Below are positions 43,830 to 52,061 of a stretch of DNA of 64,000 nucleotides, piece after piece. Made by a program: the position numbers and the translations under genes. This DNA is from Candidatus Zixiibacteriota bacterium (lineage in GTDB: Bacteria; Zixibacteria; MSB-5A5; GN15; FEB-12). The notes under the pieces were generated by a model, which was not told the origin of the DNA, searched no databases, and saw only the letters and a list, made by a program, of their open reading frames with translations. The stretch's first letter is position 1. Each line of letters begins with the position of its first letter. The stretch lies in the NCBI GenBank assembly GCA_040756055.1, contig JBFLZR010000002.1:584411-648410 (forward strand), in the 5' to 3' direction.

Positions 43830-45965
43830 ATGGTTAAAGAAAAATCCAAGCCCAGATTAGACGAAATACTTCTGAGTGAAGGTCTCATATCGGAAAAGCA
43901 GATCAAGCACGCTCTCGAGCGACAAAAGTCCTGCGGTGGAAAATTCGGCTCGCAACTGCTGCATCACGGTGATATAGACGAAGCCGGGCTGGTGAAAGCC
44001 CTGGCGATTCAATTCGCGTGTGACGGTGTGGTGCTATCGAGACTGGAGATTCCGGATATCATTCTCAAGTTCATTCCACGAAGACTGGCGGTCGCCCGCA
44101 AAGTGGTCCCGTTCGATTATGATATCGAAAACAATCTTCTGAAAATTGCCTGCGAGGATCCCAACGATGATTCGCTCGTCAACGAGATTTGTTTTGTGAC
44201 TCGCGGCAAGAAGATAAAGCTTTATATCGCGGCGGAAATCGCCCTTAATAACGCCATCGCCAAGTATTATCTCGGCAAGGAAGTCGGGATGGCCGATTCG
44301 GTCCGGCTCGAGGTTCCCAATGGCGGCGTGGGCAGCGGGAAAATCCCGATAGCTAAAGAAGCCGCAGCTTCGGCGGTGAACAGCGCGAAGGTTAACGGCG
44401 ATCATGTTCTGCTGGTAACCGATGACAAATCCACCGCTCCCCATCTGCAGGCCTTGCTGCACAGCGGCAACTACCAGGTCACGATCTGCGACTCGGCCGA
44501 TGACGCCATAGACATACTCGGCATGCATCAGTTCCACTCGGTGTTCATAAAAGACACCGTATCCGGCGATTACCTGGACCTTATCGACCGCCTCCGCAAA
44601 ATATCGCCCGATACCGTGGTGCGGTATTATGAGTCGGCCTCGGCCCTGCTTCTCGAGGATGATGTTCATCCGGTGGAGGAAAACCTGCTGAGAAGAAATC
44701 TCGAACTCTACACCTACCTGCTGAATGCCCGCGACAAGCTTCCTTCTGACCATACCTGTGTGATGGGCAGCTTTGCCGACAAACTGTGCGCCAGAATGCA
44801 GATACCCTACAAGGACCGTCTGGCGATCGTGAACGCGGCATATGTTCACGATGTTGCCCGTCATTATTACAACGTCGGCGGACCGACGGATCGTGATCAG
44901 CTTGCCGCGCTGACGATAAAGCTGCTCAGATCGCTGGGCTATTCCCCGGTCGTTATAGCCATGTTGCGTTGCATGTACAAAGACCTCAAAGGCAAATATA
45001 CCAAGCGTCTGCCGGTGGAAATTCTCGGCGGAAACATCCTCACCGTCGTCAACATCTTCGCCGGCGCTTTCGAAGGGGCGGAGCGTCTGTCTCTGGATCG
45101 TCTGGATACCCTTCAGAAGAAACTGCGCGATCAGGCGGGCAGTTTACTTCTACCCGAGGTCGTTGAAGCCTTTATTAGTCTTCTCAAAGACGAGATTCTG
45201 AAATTCCACAGCACGCAGAACGCTTTGCAGATCATGCTGTTTTCGAGGATGCCCGATGTTACCAGGGCCGTTGAGGAACGTCTCAAAAACGCCGGCTATC
45301 GCATTATCGGCACCGACAGTGTCGCGAAATTCAGCGAGTTGTACGAAAGGAGCCGCCCGGATATCATCATACTTGCCCCCGACAACGAAGCCTCGTACCT
45401 GATGACTTTCCTCGATGAGCTGATGATGCGTGAAATCTCTTTTGACAAGACGCCTACCTTCATCATGAAAAGCGGAGTACCTTCGGGCATGCTCCTGTCG
45501 TTGTTCGAACTGGGCGTGGAAGATGTTATCGCGACCGACGGCAATCTCGAGCTGCTGGTGGCCAAAATTGACCGACTGGCGCAGAGACTTCAAACCAAGA
45601 AGGATGAAGTTGCCGATATGGATAAGGCCAACGGCAGTCTCGCGCACAGCAGCCTCACCGAGCTGATTAATATTCTGGCCGGGGGACAGCGTACGGCCAA
45701 GCTGACGGTTACCCCGACGCAGTCACCGGACAAACCTCTGGTGATCTTCTTCGGATACGGTTCCATCGTATTCGCCCGCCTCGACAAACTTGTGGGTGAG
45801 GAGGCTATCTACACCGCGGCCGGTTGGGTTGATGGGGAATGGAACGTCGAAACGGTCAAAGAGGATGACCTGCCTTCGCCCAATGTTACGCGGTCGGACG
45901 AAACCATACAGATGAACACGTTCAGGATACTTCGCGAATCCACGAAAGCCCCAAAGGTGGAATAG
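43830..45965 (+). CDS. MshEN-receiver-degenerate HD-GYP-receiver-DUF4388 signalling protein
   Basis: A 711-residue cytosolic protein. Order: MshEN/GspE N-terminal domain (about 10-145; LDEILLSEGLISEKQIKHAL, RLAVARKVVPFDYD), which binds c-di-GMP in some family members; a receiver-like domain (about 185-290); an HD-domain region (about 300-460) in which VHDVARHYY is kept but the later HH and GYP motifs are lost (MYKDLKGKYTKRLP); a second receiver-like domain (about 475-600); and a DUF4388/PATAN-like domain (about 615-690; SSLTELINILAGGQRTAKLTV). Both receivers lack the usual phosphorylatable aspartate pattern by eye. ATG 43830 chosen, with AGGA upstream. Likely a c-di-GMP-reading scaffold. Confidence 0.75.
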   Translation: MVKEKSKPRLDEILLSEGLISEKQIKHALERQKSCGGKFGSQLLHHGDIDEAGLVKALAIQFACDGVVLSRLEIPDIILKFIPRRLAVARKVVPFDYDIENNLLKIACEDPNDDSLVNEICFVTRGKKIKLYIAAEIALNNAIAKYYLGKEVGMADSVRLEVPNGGVGSGKIPIAKEAAASAVNSAKVNGDHVLLVTDDKSTAPHLQALLHSGNYQVTICDSADDAIDILGMHQFHSVFIKDTVSGDYLDLIDRLRKISPDTVVRYYESASALLLEDDVHPVEENLLRRNLELYTYLLNARDKLPSDHTCVMGSFADKLCARMQIPYKDRLAIVNAAYVHDVARHYYNVGGPTDRDQLAALTIKLLRSLGYSPVVIAMLRCMYKDLKGKYTKRLPVEILGGNILTVVNIFAGAFEGAERLSLDRLDTLQKKLRDQAGSLLLPEVVEAFISLLKDEILKFHSTQNALQIMLFSRMPDVTRAVEERLKNAGYRIIGTDSVAKFSELYERSRPDIIILAPDNEASYLMTFLDELMMREISFDKTPTFIMKSGVPSGMLLSLFELGVEDVIATDGNLELLVAKIDRLAQRLQTKKDEVADMDKANGSLAHSSLTELINILAGGQRTAKLTVTPTQSPDKPLVIFFGYGSIVFARLDKLVGEEAIYTAAGWVDGEWNVETVKEDDLPSPNVTRSDETIQMNTFRILRESTKAPKVE

Positions 45966-45971
45966 CCGGGG

Positions 45972-47039
45972 CTATGGCACGCGCCTTGCGAAGCGCCGTA
46001 GAAAATCAAGCTTGCTTCGTTGGCGTCTCTTCGTTTTGTCAGGAATCAGATCGTAGTAATCCTCCACCCTCCTGGCGGCTTCAATAGCGTCTTTTTCCCG
46101 GTCGAGCCTGTCAAAGCACCGGTTGAGATTGTAGTCACACTCTACCAGGTTGTAGTAATTGCCGGGTGAGACGGCCAATTTCCCCCTTAGTCGGAGGTAT
46201 ACTTCGATCGCCCCGTCGTAATTTTTCTTTTCGTAAAGCGCCTCAGCCAGAGGCCACAGAAACAGCTTTCCATCGGGGAACTGCCCGAGCATTTCTTCAC
46301 AGATGGTTACCACGGAGTCGTATTTGTCCATGTCGAGCCAGATCCATATCAGCGCGTTGCGGGCGGGATGTCGCGATATGATTGACGAGTCTACGGCAAG
46401 ATAAAGCTCGTCTACTCCCTTTTCCCTGTCATTTTTGAATATCTGCAGCCATCTGAGAATGCCGGCCTTGGCGGATTTCCAGTAATGATACATCCCCAGG
46501 CCACCGTACAGATCGTAAAGAGTACTGTCAGACTCAAATCCTTTCTCATAGTCCGACCGGGCATTCAGCGCCAACTTGAGTGCCGACGTAAACGATCCGA
46601 ATCTGGACTCCCACAGGGAACGATATGCTTTGGCGTGACCCAGCCAAAGATACATCCAGGCCGCCTGTCTTCCCGACGCATCCACCAGCCGAATCTCAGC
46701 CAACGATATCGATGTGTCCGCCAGACGCCTGAATTCATCTGAGTCAAGTTCTTCTTCAGCATCGGTCATCCGGGCGAGATAGACAGCCGCTTTGAACAGA
46801 TAGCCGATGGGATCGGCTGAATCCATCCCAACAAGCGAATCCAATGTCTTCTGAGCGCTGTCGAATCTATCATTAAGAAGATGACTCTGGGCGCTGATGA
46901 GGAACTGCTGCTTTTCGTCGGTCATATAGTCATCGGCACGTACCGACGAGCCGACAACGGTTATCGCAAGCACCGCTGCGGGCCAGAACAAATTTCTGGA
47001 GCGGATAAATAGTCGTGAATAATCGGAAACGGCCATCAT
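45972..47039 (-). CDS. Exported TPR-like protein of the ECF sigma operon
   Basis: A 355-residue protein with a signal peptide (SRLFIRSRNLFWPAAVLAITVVGSSVRA), then tetratricopeptide-like helical repeats (LLNDRFDSAQKTLDSLVGMD, KKNYDGAIEVYLRLRG). It follows the sigma and anti-sigma genes on the same strand. A longer frame with a TTG at 47099 overlaps the anti-sigma gene by 8 nt and is possible; neither start has a clear Shine-Dalgarno sequence. Function unknown. Confidence 0.68.
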   Translation of the reverse strand: MMAVSDYSRLFIRSRNLFWPAAVLAITVVGSSVRADDYMTDEKQQFLISAQSHLLNDRFDSAQKTLDSLVGMDSADPIGYLFKAAVYLARMTDAEEELDSDEFRRLADTSISLAEIRLVDASGRQAAWMYLWLGHAKAYRSLWESRFGSFTSALKLALNARSDYEKGFESDSTLYDLYGGLGMYHYWKSAKAGILRWLQIFKNDREKGVDELYLAVDSSIISRHPARNALIWIWLDMDKYDSVVTICEEMLGQFPDGKLFLWPLAEALYEKKNYDGAIEVYLRLRGKLAVSPGNYYNLVECDYNLNRCFDRLDREKDAIEAARRVEDYYDLIPDKTKRRQRSKLDFLRRFARRVP

Positions 47040-47091
47040 CAGTGCAAGAAGATTCACGTGAGGCCGCGGGGCAATAATAAACTTCGCTCTA

Positions 47092-47886
47092 TCAGACAAC
47101 GGCGTCGCCGGGGAGGAAATCGAGAAGTTCCACGTCGCGATCGACAGTCGCGGTGATAATCACCAGCGAGCCGACCTGATGATAAACCAGACGACAGCCC
47201 CGGCAATTGTGATCGAAGAAAGTAATGTTGTGTCTGACGACCTGAGAATCCTTCAGGTCCGACGGGATTTCAAACTCATCGGACGGCGCCACGAATACCG
47301 ATATCAACCGGTCGTCGTCGGCGTAGACGAAGTGAGCCATTCGAATACCCATGATTTCCTCGGAGGTTCCTCCAACCAGCTGAAAATCGGACACCTGAGG
47401 TTTGAGGTCATAGGCGTATTCGCGCTGGACGGCCGCCAGGACTTGCGCGGTCGCGTCACCATCGCTGTAGACATTCATATTCTCGGTAGCTGTCCAGTGG
47501 GCCTGTTCCAGCGGGAGGTAACTGCCGTTGTGACGGTAAAACGCGGCCAGAAGCAGACCGGCGCCGACGAGAATCACCAGCGACGCCGCGGCAACCAACG
47601 TCCTGGTGGTCAACCTAAAAAAACGGGGTTGTCTCCGGCCGGGACTTTCTTTGTCGATTTCATCGAGCCGATCCAGTATTTTGGATTTGAGGTGCTCGAC
47701 TTTGGGCAATGATGCAGCGTGCTTGATTTTTTCGTTTATGAATTCCTGAACCGACTGCTCAAGACGGTAGACTTCGAAACAGTCCCGGCAATTCTCGAGA
47801 TGTTCCTTCACCTTTTGAGTATCGATCTCAGATGCTTCCCTGTCAATTATGTCATACAGTAAATCGAGGGCGTCCTGACAGTTCAT
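47092..47886 (-). CDS. Zinc-finger anti-sigma factor
   Basis: A 264-residue transmembrane anti-sigma protein. N-terminal ZAS domain with HLENCRDC (His-x3-Cys-x2-Cys), a cytosolic linker, one transmembrane helix (about 92-114, TLVAAASLVILVGAGLLLAAFY) and a periplasmic domain of about 150 residues containing HNCRGCRLVYHQVG, which has an additional Cys pair. Overlaps the sigma gene by 4 bases (ATGA). It holds its sigma factor at the membrane until the envelope signal arrives. Confidence 0.88.
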   Translation of the reverse strand: MNCQDALDLLYDIIDREASEIDTQKVKEHLENCRDCFEVYRLEQSVQEFINEKIKHAASLPKVEHLKSKILDRLDEIDKESPGRRQPRFFRLTTRTLVAAASLVILVGAGLLLAAFYRHNGSYLPLEQAHWTATENMNVYSDGDATAQVLAAVQREYAYDLKPQVSDFQLVGGTSEEIMGIRMAHFVYADDDRLISVFVAPSDEFEIPSDLKDSQVVRHNITFFDHNCRGCRLVYHQVGSLVIITATVDRDVELLDFLPGDAVV

Positions 47887-48470
47887 CTTGCTTTATCCTT
47901 GACGTAGCCGTTCTTGATTGCGTAATCGAATAGCTCTTTTTGCAGCAGTTTCCGACCGCGGTGAAGCCGCGACTTTACCGTTCCCAATTGTAAATCGGCA
48001 ATATCGGCGATTTCCTGATATGAGAACCCCTCCAGGAAAGACAACACCACCACCAGTCGAAAATCATCGGGCAAATTCTCTATTGCTTTCTTAACATCAT
48101 CGTCGAAGATCTTTGAGAAGAGGTGGCGTTCGGGGTTTTCAGCCGACTCGACAGTCGCCAACTGTCCGTAAAGGAAGTTGTCATCGACCTCGTCAACGTT
48201 AACAGCCATCGGCGATCGGGATTTCGATCGATAGTCGTTAATGAAGATGTTGGTCATGATCTTGAACAACCATGCCCGACAGTTGGAACCCGGTTCGAAC
48301 TTGTCCCAGAAACGATATGCCTTTACAAACGTCTCCTGAACCAGATCCTCGGCATCACTTTCATTTCTGGTCATACGAAGAGCCGTGCGCAGCAAGGCAT
48401 CCATGTGAGGCAACGCCTCGGACTCGAACGCTTTTCTTTTGGCTAACTCTTCTTTTTTCCGGTCGGCCAT
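47883..48470 (-). CDS. ECF RNA polymerase sigma factor
   Basis: A 195-residue extracytoplasmic-function sigma factor. Region 2 (about 20-95) has ALRMTRNESDAEDLVQETFVKAYRF and NCRAWLFKIMTNIFINDYR. Region 4 (about 125-185) has LSFLEGFSYQEIADIADLQLGTVKSRLHRGR (helix-turn-helix for the -35). Regions 1 and 3 are absent, as in ECF factors. First gene of an operon with its anti-sigma factor and a TPR protein. Confidence 0.93.
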   Translation of the reverse strand: MADRKKEELAKRKAFESEALPHMDALLRTALRMTRNESDAEDLVQETFVKAYRFWDKFEPGSNCRAWLFKIMTNIFINDYRSKSRSPMAVNVDEVDDNFLYGQLATVESAENPERHLFSKIFDDDVKKAIENLPDDFRLVVVLSFLEGFSYQEIADIADLQLGTVKSRLHRGRKLLQKELFDYAIKNGYVKDKAR

Positions 48471-48672
48471 TCTTGTTCACACTTTCTGTAGCCGCAACCG
48501 GAGCAAATGACCTATGTTCATAGATTAAAACATATTCGCCGGTTGCGATGTTCCCTTTGCCCTTTTAAATCCGGACTTTCACAAATAATTTTGACATCCC
48601 CGATACATTCAAGAGGACGCCTCGGTCTCCCTCGGGTTTGGTTGGGCCTTATTATAATAAGCGCTGCCGGGC

Positions 48673-49209
48673 GTGTTAACAAGGTTTTTTCGGCACCCGC
48701 TGACGCCAGTGGTCGCTATGTTCATAGGAATCATACTATTACTGACCCTGTCGAAATGCCTTTGGCTCATCCGGAAGTTGTCAGCGGCGACTATGCCCAA
48801 TAACCTCCAGCGAGAACTTGCCGGACAGAATCTTGTTATAGACACCATGAAACAGTATCATTTGATATACGATGATAATTGTCCTGTTTGTCTGTCTTCG
48901 GTTGGAAAAATCTCTAAGCTGGACAAACTGGGGCTTGTCAATCGGGTGCCGCTGTCACAGGCACTAAAGGCGCGTAACCCGAATATGCCGGTTAAGGATA
49001 AACTGGCCGAGCAACTTCATCTGGTCACGCCCGAAGGAAAGATTTATCGCGGGGCCGAGGCGGTCGGTATTCTGGCGACGCTCTTTCCTCAATCGAGACT
49101 GCTGGGACAATTCATGCTTCTTCCCGGAGTGAGATTTTTGGCGCGCGCGGTGTACAGGCTGATTGCCCGCCACCGAATGCGCCTTTCGCGATTGATGCCT
49201 CTGAACTGA
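48673..49209 (+). CDS. DUF393 (DCC family) thiol-disulfide oxidoreductase-like protein
   Basis: A 178-residue protein with an optional N-terminal hydrophobic segment (about 11-33, LTPVVAMFIGIILLLTLSKCLWL) and a DUF393/DCC domain beginning LIYDDNCPVCLSSVGK, which carries the family's D-x-x-C-x-x-C motif. The C-terminus (about 120-178) is helical and basic. The start is uncertain: GTG 48673 gives the membrane segment; internal ATGs at 48718, 48793 and 48847 would give shorter forms, the last keeping only the DCC domain. No clear ribosome-binding site. Divergent from the ECF sigma gene; the 202-bp gap shows no clear control element. Confidence 0.72.
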   Translation: MLTRFFRHPLTPVVAMFIGIILLLTLSKCLWLIRKLSAATMPNNLQRELAGQNLVIDTMKQYHLIYDDNCPVCLSSVGKISKLDKLGLVNRVPLSQALKARNPNMPVKDKLAEQLHLVTPEGKIYRGAEAVGILATLFPQSRLLGQFMLLPGVRFLARAVYRLIARHRMRLSRLMPLN

Positions 49210-49221
49210 CGGCGGGCAGAC

Positions 49222-51423
49222 TCAGCCGATTATTTTGAGCTTGGCGTAGCGGACCATGATTTTCTTTATCCCTACCCCGGTGAATATGATTTTCAGGGTA
49301 AGCGATTCCCCGAATCCCTCGGCTCCGACGATTTTGCCGCGGCCGAAGGTGGGATGCTCGACAATGCGTCCGACCCGCATTAACTCCGACTGCTCGAAAT
49401 CGTAGTGGACGCCGAGATTCTCATCGCGGGTCGCCGTCTGCCGCGTCGAAAAGAATCCACGCTGTCGGTCGTGGTCCTGGCTATATTCGAAACGCCGACG
49501 TGTTCGTCTTTCGTGGCGTTCCAAAAGGTTCTCGGGGATCTCTTTTATGAAACGCGACGGGATAGACTCCACTTCACCGAACCGGTGGCGCATGGTGGCG
49601 CTGGACAGATAGAGCTTGTTTTTCGCCCTCGTGGCGCCGACATAAAAGAGCCGGCGCTCTTCTTCCAGCTCCATCGGCTCGGCGACCGCTCGTGCCAGCG
49701 GAAAGAGACCTTCCTCAAGACCCACCAGAAACACAATTTCATACTCGAGGCCTTTGGCCGAATGCAGGGTCATAAGAGTGATTTTATCTTCGACCTCAGA
49801 GTACTGATCCAGATCGGAAAAGAGGGAGATATCGGCAAGGTAGTTCTCAAGCGTAGCTTCGCCATTGTGCCGCGCGTACTCCGCCATGCCCTCGATGAAA
49901 GCTTCCACGTTCTCTATTTTGGTCTGGGCGATGATTTCGTCCTCCTGACGAAGCTCCTCGAGAAACCTGAGATCTTCCACCAGGTCTTGCGCGAGCAGAT
50001 CTATCGGCTCGGTGTCTCGCTTCTGGCGATACTTCTCGACCAATTCGACGAAAGGCGCTATTCGTTTCGCGCGAGATGACAGTTCGGGTATCTCATCGAG
50101 TTTAAGTAACAGCTCGTAAGCGGAGACACCCCGCTCGCGTGCCAGAGCTTGGATGTCGGAGAAAGTTTTGGCGCCGATACCTCGCTTGGGATAGTTTATT
50201 ACCCTCTCCAAAGCGACATCATCCTTGATGTTTACGATCAGCTTGAGATAGGCCATGAGGTCCTTGATTTCCTTGCGCTGATAGAAAGAAATGCCGCCGA
50301 CTATCTGGTATGGGATATTGTTTCGTCTGAGTTGTTCCTCGAAAGCTCTTGACTGCGCGTTGGTGCGGTAGAGCACCGCCATATCTTTCAGGTTCGTTTC
50401 GGCCCGCTCCCTGCCGAGGAAGTCAACAACCGCAATCGCTTCTTCTTCCGCCGAATCCACCAGAAGCAACTGCACCCGGTCGCCTCCCTGTCTCTCGGTC
50501 CACAGTTTCTTAACCTTGCGCGCCTGGTTGTTGGCGATTACGCTCGAGGCGACGCCGAGAATTACTGTGGTCGAACGATAATTCTGCTCGAGCTTGATTA
50601 TTTTAGCGCCCGGGTAGTCTTTTTCGAACTCGAGGATGTTTCTTATATCCGCTCCGCGCCAGCCGTAGATAGACTGGTCTTCATCGCCCACCACGCAGAT
50701 ATTGTTGTGCTCTCCAAGCAGATGCTTAAGAAGCAGGTACTGAACGTGGTTGGTGTCCTGGTACTCATCGACAAGCAGGTATTGATACCGCGACCGGTAT
50801 CGCTCGCCGATTTCTTCGCTGTTTTTGAGGAGCATGACGGAGTTGAAGAGCAGATCATCGAAATCCATGGCGTTGCATTCGCGAAGACGGCTCTGGTAGA
50901 GTTTATAGATGTTGGCCGTGCCGGTTTCGAAGTATCCGGAGGCGCGCTCGGCGAAGGTATCGGCGCTGATGAGCTTGTTTTTGGCGTTGGATATTTTCCG
51001 CATCTGCGCCCGCGGCGCAAATTGACTGCCTGTCAGACCAAGATCTTTGAGACAGTTTTTGACCAGTGTCTCCGAGTCGCTGTCGTCGAAAATCGTGAAC
51101 TTGTTATCGTAACCGAGAATCTCTCCCTCACGCCGGAGAAACCGGGCGCAGAAGGAGTGGAAGGTGGAGACGTTGAGCGATGGTATCTCGCCTCCCAGAA
51201 GCGCGTTGACGCGCTCTTTCATCTCCCCGGCGGCTTTGTTGGTAAACGTAACTGCCAGCACCTGGTGCGGCTGGGCCAGCCGCTCGAATAGAATGTAGGC
51301 GACACGGCGGGTCAATACCCGCGTCTTGCCCGAGCCGGCTCCGGCGATGACGAGAAGCGGCCCCGATGTCGTGGTTACCGCCTCAAACTGGTCGGGATTG
51401 AGGTCTTTCAAAAGTCTGCTCAT
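49222..51423 (-). CDS. pcrA: UvrD/PcrA-type superfamily 1 DNA helicase
   Basis: A 733-residue 3'-5' DNA helicase. Motif I GAGSGKT (about residue 28), motif Ia TFTNKAA, motif II VDEYQDTN, motif III GDEDQSIYGWRGA, motif IV QNYRSTT, motif V TLHSAKGLE, motif VI VGATRAKN. The C-terminal tail ends with a Tudor-like PcrA domain (VGRIVEHPTFGRGKIVG and LTLKIIFTGVG), favouring PcrA over UvrD or Rep. Convergent with the DUF393 gene, 12 nt away. Acts in repair and in resolving transcription-replication conflict. Confidence 0.95.
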   Translation of the reverse strand: MSRLLKDLNPDQFEAVTTTSGPLLVIAGAGSGKTRVLTRRVAYILFERLAQPHQVLAVTFTNKAAGEMKERVNALLGGEIPSLNVSTFHSFCARFLRREGEILGYDNKFTIFDDSDSETLVKNCLKDLGLTGSQFAPRAQMRKISNAKNKLISADTFAERASGYFETGTANIYKLYQSRLRECNAMDFDDLLFNSVMLLKNSEEIGERYRSRYQYLLVDEYQDTNHVQYLLLKHLLGEHNNICVVGDEDQSIYGWRGADIRNILEFEKDYPGAKIIKLEQNYRSTTVILGVASSVIANNQARKVKKLWTERQGGDRVQLLLVDSAEEEAIAVVDFLGRERAETNLKDMAVLYRTNAQSRAFEEQLRRNNIPYQIVGGISFYQRKEIKDLMAYLKLIVNIKDDVALERVINYPKRGIGAKTFSDIQALARERGVSAYELLLKLDEIPELSSRAKRIAPFVELVEKYRQKRDTEPIDLLAQDLVEDLRFLEELRQEDEIIAQTKIENVEAFIEGMAEYARHNGEATLENYLADISLFSDLDQYSEVEDKITLMTLHSAKGLEYEIVFLVGLEEGLFPLARAVAEPMELEEERRLFYVGATRAKNKLYLSSATMRHRFGEVESIPSRFIKEIPENLLERHERRTRRRFEYSQDHDRQRGFFSTRQTATRDENLGVHYDFEQSELMRVGRIVEHPTFGRGKIVGAEGFGESLTLKIIFTGVGIKKIMVRYAKLKIIG

Positions 51424-51524
51424 AGCGATAAGTCTGAATATATGAAGGTTGAAGACATGTGCAATCGCTTTGTGACTTTTTCAGACACGATTAAGATCGA
51501 TTTTTTGCGGATTAATAAAAGAAA

Positions 51525-51550
51525 GGGTTGATCGACTATTCAATCAACCC
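51525..51550 (-). terminator. Terminator of rpmA
   Basis: On the minus strand: GGGTTGAT, loop, ATCAACCC, then TTTCTTTTATT. Confidence 0.8.
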
Positions 51551-51584
51551 GAAATCTTCTGTGTGTCGTCAATCAAATCGCTGA

Positions 51585-51851
51585 TTAAGCCTGCGGCTCG
51601 ATCTCGTAAACGGAAACTCTCTTGCCGCTGCGACCGACACGCTCATACTTGACCACGCCGTCAACTTTGGCAAAGAGAGTGCAGTCCGTACCCGTGCCAA
51701 CGTTGTAGCCGGCCCTGATGGGGGTGCCGCACTGGCGCACCAGAATCGAACCCGCCGTGACAGTCTCACCACCGTAGACTTTGGTGCCCCGGCGTTGTCC
51801 CTGAGAGTCGCGACCGTTCTTTGATGAACCTACACCTTTTTTGTGTGCCAT
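51585..51851 (-). CDS. rpmA: 50S ribosomal protein L27
   Basis: An 88-residue L27 with [20 protein letters not shown] at the N-terminus, [22 protein letters not shown] in the core and a basic C-terminal region. L27 sits near the peptidyl-transferase centre. The usual partner rplU (L21), normally directly upstream, is not here: clpC lies upstream instead, beyond a terminator, so rpmA is a separate unit. Confidence 0.97.
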   Translation of the reverse strand: MAHKKGVGSSKNGRDSQGQRRGTKVYGGETVTAGSILVRQCGTPIRAGYNVGTGTDCTLFAKVDGVVKYERVGRSGKRVSVYEIEPQA

Positions 51852-52008
51852 ATCTTACTCCGTCGAATTTTCCCTATTTCAAATTGTGCCGATTGAATCG
51901 GCGCAAGAGCCTGTAATTATAACCAATCCCGACAAAAAAGCAAACGAAAATTATAATCTTTTATCTGACAACAACTTAAAGACAAAGGCGTACGCTCCGT
52001 CAGCAAAA

Positions 52009-52029
52009 CAGCCGGACTATATCCGGCTG
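52009..52029 (-). terminator. Terminator of the mcsA-mcsB-clpC unit
   Basis: Stem CAGCCGGA / TCCGGCTG with a 5-nt loop; on the minus strand followed by TTTTGC, a short T run. Confidence 0.65.
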
Positions 52030-52061
52030 CCTGCTTTTATCGATATTATCCTGACCTCTGA

